Shown piece by piece: positions 56,493 to 64,000 of a stretch of 64,000 nucleotides of DNA (within the stretch, counting starts at the first letter, position 1; each line of letters opens with the position of its first letter). Source of the stretch: Agrocybe praecox (taxonomy: Eukaryota > Basidiomycota > Agaricomycetes > Agaricales > Agrocybaceae); assembly GCA_964017145.1 (NCBI GenBank), contig OZ024849.1:2294001-2358000 (forward strand). Direction: 5' to 3'. The notes beneath the pieces were generated by a model. The model searched no databases. It saw only the letters and a program-made list of their open reading frames with translations, and was not told where the DNA came from. Both the position numbers and the translations under genes were made by a program.

Positions 56493-56889
56493 TGGAATGA
56501 CGGGAGGATGGTACTTGAGCAGAGAAGTGAGGGAAGGAAGAGGCGCGACACATCTCCAGCATCCTTATACAACCCATGCCACCTATACATGGGCAGTGTA
56601 TACACAGCCAACTCGCTGTTCCATATGTGAGAATCAACCAGTGAAGTATGAGGCACAAATAAAGAATGCTTGCGAAATGCAGTCCGTTTGAGGACACGTT
56701 CTCTACGAAGCAGTGCACGATTTATTTTTGGCTTTGATGAATTATCCCACTCTTTGCGCTCATCATTACTTGAATATAAGTACAACGCGAGCGCCTGTTA
56801 AGTACGGCTCTGCCTGGAGACGGCACGATCTCGGCTCCGGCAATTGACCTATATTTAGTTTTTAGGAGCTTTGCTTTCTGGTTCAGTCA

Positions 56890-56898
56890 CCTCGGCCT
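56890..56898. repeat. 9-bp direct repeat CCTCGGCCT, left flank of MULE-like element
   Basis: Identical to 58444-58452. Nine bases is the usual target duplication of Mutator-like elements. Confidence 0.6.
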
Positions 56899-57587
56899 GA
56901 AAACCCAGTCCGCCCAAACTATTGGATAAGCAATCCCACGTTAATTTCCTGGCAGAACCGCTTCTTTGGCGCGACGTGACAGGGAATCCCGTCTGAGAAG
57001 ATGCGTCGTTTTTCGGCATGAGCCGCAGAATCCCATAAATATTCAACTCCGCTAGGCCAGATAGCCTTGCTGATTGCGCGACTGAGTCCTGATCGAGGAG
57101 GATGGGTGTTGAAATAAGATGCTTTCCTATTACTGTAGGTTTATAATGTCATACATATTGCAAAAAAAAAACTTCCTCAAAAATCACTCAGATTTCAGCA
57201 ACAATACGTCAGTTGCGACTTAAAAAAGCGGAAAGGCGGATTCGCCGTAACGACGTCAAACGGCAGTAACAATAAGACGTGGTAGTGCAGTGGTTGTGGT
57301 CCTTATGACTTATAAGACTTGTGCCTCCTAGTAGTACACTGTTCGGTTCTCGATGAAGCCATTTTTTAGTCCAACCAGGCACTGAATTTTTCCCAACGCA
57401 ACATTGACTTGGCTTAAATTCAGTGATTGTACAACCCCTTATGTGGCAGTTGATATTAAGTCAAGCACTACACAGAGGTCTGTTATATTTTAAAGAAGAG
57501 AACATATATTATAGCATGCCTTTTAATCGTATTTGATATATGTACCCCGGGGCTCATAAGTATACTGTGAACAGCGAAGGGACTTCG

Positions 57588-57595
57588 ACGAAATG
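57588..57595. repeat. 8-bp target duplication ACGAAATG, left
   Basis: Identical to 58257-58264, directly outside both ends of the hAT-like element. Confidence 0.9.
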
Positions 57596-58256
57596 TAGTG
57601 CTGCCGCCACAGCGCAGCCACTGTGAGGTGACTGTGACTGCACTGTGAGATTTCAAACTCCGACACACTTCACAGCCTAATGCAGTGACTGTGAAGTGAC
57701 TGTGAAGTTCCGCATGAATGACGCAAGAAAATACAAGCTGGCTAATAATCTGGCCTTCCATATGCATCTGACGATAAAAAAAAATCTTGAAAATACGCGA
57801 TAAAGGCTCATATTATTTATCCTTTATATACTGAGTCGAAGAAACAACATATTGGATGCGATATGTTGCACAACTTCTGCGACCCATGTCAGTCGACTAT
57901 AATTAGTAGTAAGCGACTATTAATATCCTTGATGATCAATGATTAGTAATCGGTCGTTTTATGTTTTCGTCACGTTTTTGTTTGACTCGCAAATATGAGG
58001 TATAGTGTTGAATTTTTGAAAGAAAAAGTGCGCAGAATGAATGTTTTTGTTATGAAGTTTATTAATTTAATTTTTGGAGCATATTTTGGTCATGGTTCTT
58101 GTATAATCAACTCCTGCATGTTTTTTGCATTATGCGTGGGAATATTTTAATGCAGCCATCACAGCGCTTCACAGCGCACTGTGTTCGCTGTGAGGCGTGT
58201 CACAGTGGCACTAATTTCGCTTCACAGTGACTGCACTGCACTGTGCGGCAACACTA
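57596..58256. mobile_element. hAT-like MITE, 661 bp, inside the MULE-like element
   Basis: Left end TAGTGCTGCCGCCACAG and right end CTGTGCGGCAACACTA are imperfect inverted termini of the hAT type (TAG/CAG-N-GTTGCC). Perfect 8-bp target duplications flank it. Sub-terminal CACTGTGA and TCACAGTG motifs repeat several times in inverted order at both ends (57610-57715 and 58155-58245), as in hAT elements where the transposase binds. There is no coding capacity, so it must have been moved in trans. Confidence 0.88.
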
Positions 58257-58264
58257 ACGAAATG
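58257..58264. repeat. 8-bp target duplication ACGAAATG, right
   Basis: Same eight bases as 57588-57595. Confidence 0.9.
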
Positions 58265-58467
58265 AAAGTTCCGCAATTCCAAGCCGTCTCGGCAGGAAAA
58301 CCTTCTTAATTTCCCCCAAACCATCTTTGACGGCTTCCTTGACGGCTTCTACAAATTTTTGACAGTCTATGTCAATCGGCATGGCAGATCAGCTGTCAAA
58401 ACGTGGGAATGCTTATCCAATAGTTTGGGCGGACTGGCCACCCCCTCGGCCTCACGTTATTTATATA

Positions 58468-58508
58468 ATTAGCTTGTCCGATCTATGCGGTTCGACAAGC
58501 TAATTAGC
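58468..58508. repeat. Perfect hairpin between the two transposons
   Basis: Arms TAATTAGCTTGTC and GACAAGCTAATTA are exact complements, with a ~15-bp loop (CGATCTATGCGGTTC). It sits in the 80 bp between the MULE-like and the TA-flanked element. It could be a terminal remnant or a stable RNA stem. Confidence 0.8.
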
Positions 58509-58530
58509 TCAAACGCTTGTTTCACCACTA

Positions 58531-59481
58531 AGATAGGGAGCGTCAGGTACCAGCACCCTTACATAATGTGATTCGTAAGCGCCAAGAGTGGCAAAATGTG
58601 GGCTGTCGAAAATCCGAAAGTTACTCCCCGCCGATTTTGTTGATTTCGCACTACATTCTATCCTACAACTTGTTTATCATGTTTCTCGTGGTATTCTTTC
58701 TTCAGAATGTCGAACTGTATGTGCAGAGTTTCCTGTATAGTGCCGCTTCCGTTTAGGTTTTGATTCAGCTGCCTCCTTTGTGGCCTGAATTGCGACTGCC
58801 TGTGCTTCTGCAAGTATGGCGTTGAACTGGTAAATCTGCTCCTCTGTTTCCAATTCTTTCAACTCATCATCATCCATCTCCTCATCTCCGAAGTCTGAAT
58901 CTTCATCGCTGTATGGCTCTTCGTCCAAAAAGAAAAACCCCTCCTCCAGTAAACTGTAAATCTGAGGGGCCATTCTGTGCTGATGGAACATAGGTTTCAT
59001 CCTCGGAGTCGGTAATGTCCTCGACTGTGGCCTTTTGGTGTCCAGAAGTTCCCTTAAGGTTCTTCAAGCGTGATGTCATGTTCTTGGAAGGTCGTTCCAT
59101 GTTTCTGATGTGTCTGGTGTATATATTTTTGCAGTTTTGGGCACCATTTGCGACTGCTAATTCCCCTCATATGGTCACGTGCACTGTTTATGTAAGCGGC
59201 AAAATCCTTGGGTCAAAATTTTAATTTTTTTTCTCTCCTTTTTTTCTGGACGTTTTGAAGCATTCTGGACGTTTTTGTTTATAAAATATTTAAAGGGTAA
59301 TTTTGGGACGTGTATTTTTTTTCTTCCAAAATAAATCTCATAGAAATGTTTCCTATCCTATTCTGCACCTTTCTATGGTGCCGAAAATGTTATAATTGGC
59401 TTGTGGTTGTGGCAATAAAGGCTGCAACTGACGATGATTTCCTGCTTACATAAGGGTGCTGGTACCTGACGCTCCCTATCT
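58531..59481. mobile_element. TA-flanked inverted-repeat element (Tc1/mariner/pogo-like), 951 bp
   Basis: Terminal inverted repeats of about 31 bp begin AGATAGGGAGCGTCAGGTA at both ends (58531 and, in complement, 59481) and are identical. TA lies directly outside each (58529-58530 and 59482-59483), the target duplication of the Tc1/mariner/pogo group. The interior codes only for a truncated, frameshifted N-terminal protein fragment. It is an internally deleted, non-autonomous copy. Identical termini suggest recent activity or selection for transposase binding. Confidence 0.88.
58677..59100 (-). pseudogene. Truncated N-terminal ORF of the TA element
   Basis: From 59100: MERPSKNMTSRLKNLKGTSG and DSEDETYVPSAQNGPSDLQ. 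A one-base frameshift at the GGAGGAGGGGTTTTTCTTTTT run (about 58930-58950) moves the reading into LDEEPYSDEDSDFGDEEMDDD and KPKRKRHYTGNSAHTVRH, ending at 58677. The acidic stretch, the coiled segment (QFNAILAEAQAVAIQATKEA) and the KRKRHYTGNS motif recall N-terminal parts of proteins seen with DDE endonucleases in mushroom genomes. No DDE catalytic core is present. Probably the remains of the autonomous parent's protein. Confidence 0.6.
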
Positions 59482-61463
59482 TAACTGTCAATAAAGTGGC
59501 CATTATCTCCCTTTCCCCTCAAACGCTAAGTTATAGTTCTCGTGCGCTACGCGTATAGCGCGCGCTCCCTGGTGCATATCCATGTATATGTGCCGGCGCA
59601 TGCCTTCGGGATTATCCGTCCCTTGCTATTCCGGCTTGCTGGCAACGCTCCCACTTGCTTACACATCATCTCGCCGATGTCCCGCCGCTTCCTAATTTGG
59701 AACCGTTCCCATGTACCTTTGCTCGCTGTCTGCCACGACGACGAGGGTTATTCCTTTATTCCTCAGCTAATTCCCACGGATTTTTCTGCTGTATAGGTAT
59801 TGTGTGCTCCGTAGATACAATACATGCTCTTTACAGTATTTATGCAGGCCAGATATGCCAAATATATGTGTATTTTCGTAGTTTTCCTCCTCATTTCACT
59901 ATTGAATACCTTCCTGATAAGCTGATTGGATAGCTACAGCCATATAATGTAAGGTATATACGTGTCATGGTGTTTTGGCTTGGAGCGGTTTATCGGGTGA
60001 TTTCCGCTCTTGCCTTGTAGAAAACCCCGACATTCTTTTTTACCACTTCTTATCTTTGCTTTACTCTAGACTGCCTCTCGTCAACAGCACTACCACCTCC
60101 GCTACGAACTCGACCACGAACGGGACGGCTGTACTCCACAAACATTCACACACACACCAACATTGTGTACTCTCCTCTTTCGACCCCTTCTCCCTATTCC
60201 AATTATTTTCTTACCTTTTTCCCGTCAATCATTTTGAAACCGATATTTACCTGGCTGTGTTTATAGTCTAAACTCTAGATTCTATGTACTAGTAGTATAT
60301 TTCATATATCTTTCCCCTTCCCACTTACCGCCATTCGACATTTCTTCCCTCACTCCGTTCAATCATGTATTATTTATCTGGATTTGTATTCTATTCTTAC
60401 ACGTATGGTAATACTGACTTATCGAACGATGATAATGATATCAAATCGGGTCTGGACTTTTCAATCAGACGTCGTTTTTCTTTTTTTTTCTTTCATTTAT
60501 TTGTTTTGGTTTGAATCGTGGAATCTTTATTTTTAGGAAGGAAAATATCAGGATTGAATACGAAACTGGGTTGGTATACGACGTGGTAGGCTGTGTGTGT
60601 TGACGCTTAGGAAAGAAATAAGGATTAAGCAGCGCCCAAAAGTCTGTTTTTTGTTGTTGTCTTTGTTGAGAAAGAAATATCGCCCGTAGCGTATTGAATT
60701 GAGAGCAAGGGTGCTGACATGTACACCAGTTTACACCAAAGTTTACACCCGATTAAAAGGTCTCGTAATATCGACGCGACGCGTCCAATTACGCTTGTTA
60801 TTATTATTAGCATCACGTGCATTGCTAAGCAGTGAGCACACCCAAAAATGCTTGCCGTTTGTTACTAGAGTTCACCACTCTAAATATACAACACGATGCG
60901 AAAGGCACAGAAAATCGATTCATTACATCCCGCCAACCTTCATTCTTCTCCCTGGAGCACACTACACCCCTGCGACGTCCCTGCAATCGCGACCAGCGCT
61001 GTTCGTGTTTTGAACGTATGTACGTCTAGTCTTTCCTTCATCCCTTCCCTTGCCGTAGCCCGTTAACACGTTGGTTAATCAAATGGATTCCCTCTTCGAC
61101 TCGATCGTCGTTTCCCTCTCATCGCACTTCTTGTCCTTCTCCACTTCCACTTCTCCTCTGACCTGCTTCTCCCTCATCAAACCAACTAACCGATGCAACA
61201 ATCTACTCAAAACCCACAAGTCCAAGGCCGTGCATTTAGAACACGCACACCGGAGAGGAGACAGTTCAGCGGGCTGTCTAATGCAATGTTCATTATTTTA
61301 AATGGGGGGGTGAGTTTTCTTCTTTTGTTCGATAATTTTTCATTTCTTTGGATGGGTTGGGTTGGAAGGCATTGAGGGCGTCGGTAGCACGTCAGCGCTT
61401 CAGCTTCAGCTCTAATGATGTCATTATTCATCTGTGTCGAGCTTGTTGCCGACTTGGATTCTT
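59482..61463. other. Gene-poor stretch
   Basis: Pyrimidine-rich plus-strand frames (59542-59796, 59975-60271, 60699-61013, 61071-61301) lack domain motifs, and stop codons are frequent. No gene is supported. Confidence 0.4.
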
Positions 61464-62238
61464 CCCCCTTCCTCGTATGATCCGAGTGACTCCCAACCCA
61501 CTAACTAATTGATTACCCTCCAGGTTTTCCGTTAACCGAGAAGGCATCCTCCCCTTCTCCCCCTTCTTCGGGTCCAACCGACTCTTCAAAGCCCCGCTCG
61601 TTCATCGTCATATTCGCCCTACCCCCCGGAGACGAGTATAATTTTATAATCAACGTTGCTTTCCTCGATCCATCCGTCCAGAGTCGCTCGATATCGGCCG
61701 CGCATCCTGAACACATCACGGAGAGGAAAGCCCAAGTCAAACAGAATTCCGCCATCCCCCCTCACACTCGTTGCGTTTTTTCGCTGCGAGTGTCGTTATT
61801 CCTTGGGTTCATCTCGTTTCGTTTTTTCTATCTTCCTACGTTCGTTCCTTTGGAATGATTATATCAAGTACGTTCTAGGTACGTTCACTCATTTTGTTTC
61901 ATCTTGTTCAACGCAGTACTTATACCTTTGTGTTGTGTGTGTGTAGGTTTCCCTTTTCCTGTCCTTGTTTAGATCTTCTTTGACGAACACCAAGGATGTG
62001 GAAGTCAAACAAGTCTACGCGGATGGGTAACAATGTGTACGACGCGGATGTTGTACGTGCGGATGGAGACGATGAAGGAGGAGGCAGGTTTAGTGCGTTG
62101 CTTAATAGGATTATTGGGACGGTGAGTTTTCCTCTCTTTTTTCGTGGTTTTCATGGTTTTGATGGAAATCGGCGTGCCCTCGGTGGTCCGTAGTATTCGA
62201 CGGTGTCCCCAATGTCAGCCAGTCATATGCATGACATC
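61464..62238 (+). repeat. Dispersed ~0.8-kb repeat, copy 2
   Basis: Diverged copy of 51484-52326, same orientation, starting CTTCCTCGTATGATCCGAGT. It contains the same open segment (MWKSNKSTRMGNNVYDADVV, 61996-62130), which keeps its reading frame in both copies. Confidence 0.8.
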
Positions 62239-64000
62239 GCAGAACACTAAGACGCATCAATGTGCCCCTTTACCGGATTCTTACATATTTCGCGCAAAAC
62301 ATGAAACCTTATATACGGCCTGTATTGACTGGCTTCCAATTTCGCCCTTTCGTCCGTGTCGTCCCTGGCCCGTCTCACCGCTCGTCTCCCCCAACATATC
62401 AGTCCCAAAGACGTATATTAAGCCCATTCGACGTCATTTGTCTCTCCTACAGGCTGGTTGTAGCTCTTCCGGTCACCCCGCCCATCCGATGTACCACTTT
62501 CACTCCTCTCTGCCTGTCTCTTTCAATGTACCGTGCATGTCGCTCTCTGGTGCTCCGACTCATTGGTCCTTTCCTATCTCACCTCTCCTCCTGCGTCGTC
62601 CTGTCCCATTTTCATCAACCCTGTCCTTCTGTCCTTCAGTGTGACATTCTCCGTTCCCCCATCTGCGTCATACCCGTCGCCCTCGTATCATCGCCTGCAT
62701 ACTTTGATGTCTTCCGGGTTTTCTCGTAGTCTCTTTGGTGAGATTCTGTGTCTGTGAGGTACGTTTTCGATTCCATAAAAATGTTCATCTAACTCATGAC
62801 ATAACACTTTTGTTTTCTTCCGCTCTTTAGGATTGTGCCTCGACACCGTCATGGAGGGTTAATGCACCTCGAGATCAAGTCAAGCCATACACACTGCCGC
62901 GACTCTCAGCGGACGCATGGTAGATTTACTCTTCGTGGTTGCCGATTTTCCTTGATAAGTTGGACGTAGAATGGATATTTAAATTATCGATGGCTGTGTC
63001 GTTCGTTTGTCCATAACTCAGAAAATGTGCGTGTGTTTGTTTGTTTTCTGTTTGTCCTCTCGTTAATATAATCCTTTTTTTCTCTTAGAAATTAGGCTGC
63101 GAGACGGTGTGGCTGCATTCTCGAACTTTGGACCTCTATACAGAACCCTCTCGCTCTGACATGGTTCGTTTCGTTCTGTTCTCATTCACCCATCTCGTTT
63201 CTGAAGTCATTATTTTCTTTCTTTTGCTATTTTAGGTCTTGGCGAAAAGGGAAAATGTATTAGGGGATTGAATTCAGCCGTCCAGATTATCGCTGTTCTT
63301 AGGAGACGTACTCTTCATTTTCTCTGCATGGTCAATTTTTACTTCGCATTTCAATCGTCTACAGTGGCTGTATTTCACGTTTATTTATAGCTCGGTTGTA
63401 TGTATTTTCTTTCTTCTTTTTCTTTTCTTCCCGCAAAGCGAACAGTTACCTTTTTCAAAACAAGGCAGCGTCAGCTTGAAAGTAGCGTCAGCCGGTGGAA
63501 CTTTATGCAGAGCTTACTATTACGCTCGTGATAACCTCTGGAGTATTCATGCGCTGGCACTGGCTGCTTGAAGGTCTTATCGCAGGTCTTATCGCCAGTC
63601 ATTCAGTCTCGAAAATAATCAAGCGTTGAGCTTGATCTAGCAGGCCTAGGAAACGTGAGTTGTTTCCCCCTTTTTCTGTGCTACTATATGCAGCTAGAGG
63701 TGGCTGGAAGGATGCACGCGTGCGCTGGCATCCGGAATTCTATAACTGTTAGTTTGTTGGAATAGGATCAAGAAGCGTTAGGTTGATTGTTTTCTTTCCT
63801 TACTCATATTCAGGTTTCTCTTCCTTCGCCTCTTTGTTTATTTTGTACTGCCGTCAACCCAAAAATATCGTTGCCGATTTCTGCTCTTCAGGGACGTCAA
63901 ATTCATCCTCAATAATTCTGCGCCCACATTGCTGTCATACCGAACAAGCCTAGCACGTTCAAAGCGATGTAATATTAGCTAGGGTATTGGCCTGTTAATG
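62239..64000. other. Gene-poor right end
   Basis: Pyrimidine-rich, with overlapping plus frames at 62144-62757 that have no known motif. GGTCTTATCGC is repeated at 63573 and 63587. No gene is supported. Confidence 0.4.

Larger units (their letters stand above)
56899..58443. mobile_element. MULE-like non-autonomous DNA element, 1.5 kb
   Basis: A 38-bp inverted pair lies near each end: 56905-56942 and 58400-58437, reading AGTCCGCCCAAACTATTGG and its complement, with a single mismatch (GCAAT versus GCATT). Outside, the 9-bp sequence CCTCGGCCT is directly repeated. The outermost 6-7 bases do not match between ends, so the exact termini are uncertain. No transposase is coded, and the interior is carrying a 661-bp hAT-like insertion. 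Class by target-duplication length only. Confidence 0.6.

Noticed and set aside
57278..57360. tRNA-like or SINE sequence (TAGTGCAGTGG resembles an A box)
   Set aside because: No acceptable B box and no cloverleaf; lies inside the MULE-like element.
62144..62757. Overlapping 150-166-codon plus-strand frames
   Set aside because: Two overlapping frames of equal length with the same biased composition and no motif; one extends out of the non-coding part of the repeat.

Overview
The window looks like a basidiomycete (mushroom-forming, Agaricomycete-type) nuclear genome. Genes are split by short GT-AG introns of about 45-60 bp. The families are typical of that group: F-box/leucine-rich proteins, NACHT P-loop NTPases, divergent Hsp70 proteins, a kinase with a CRN-like N-terminal header, Ser/Thr-rich single-pass membrane proteins and questin-oxidase-like proteins. 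There is no operon structure, CRISPR array, rRNA or recognisable tRNA. All calls come from reading the sequence; no database search was possible.

Layout. 1-3.1 kb: two tandem questin-oxidase-like genes (-), the left one cut by the window edge. 3.2-15.9 kb: a full-length Ty3/gypsy chromodomain LTR retrotransposon (-) with 276-bp LTRs identical by eye. Its single 2,995-codon gag-pol frame is broken only by four in-frame TGA codons. It is bracketed by two diverged copies of a ~230-bp repeat, and a decayed gene of a lineage-specific family lies to its right. 16.8-26.8 kb: an F-box protein, a stray NACHT tail fragment, a roadblock/LC7 dynein light chain flanked by two inverted TPR pseudogenes, a seven-helix membrane protein and an unrecognised helical protein.

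27-37 kb: an intact Hsp70-like gene (-), a medium-chain (zinc-type) oxidoreductase (+), a decayed Hsp70 paralogue (+) and a NACHT NTPase (-). 37.8-44.9 kb: a receptor-like protein with an N-terminal helical region fused to a protein kinase, and a CRN-header/kinase-like gene bracketed by two identical 32-bp direct repeats. 45-51 kb: three Ser/Thr-rich single-pass membrane proteins. 54-56.5 kb: a second NACHT NTPase.

56.9-59.5 kb is a nest of non-autonomous DNA transposons. A 1.5-kb element with 9-bp direct repeats (MULE-like) is itself invaded by a 661-bp hAT-like element with a perfect 8-bp target duplication. Next to it are a perfect hairpin and a 951-bp TA-flanked element with ~31-bp inverted termini. 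50.8-54 kb and 59.5-64 kb are gene-poor and share a diverged ~0.8-kb dispersed repeat.

Taken together, 27-57 kb is dense in NTPase, chaperone and kinase families that in other fungi are linked to non-self recognition and biotic conflict. Many of them are paralogous, truncated or decayed, so this looks like an accessory, fast-turnover region. The core housekeeping gene seen most clearly is the dynein roadblock light chain.
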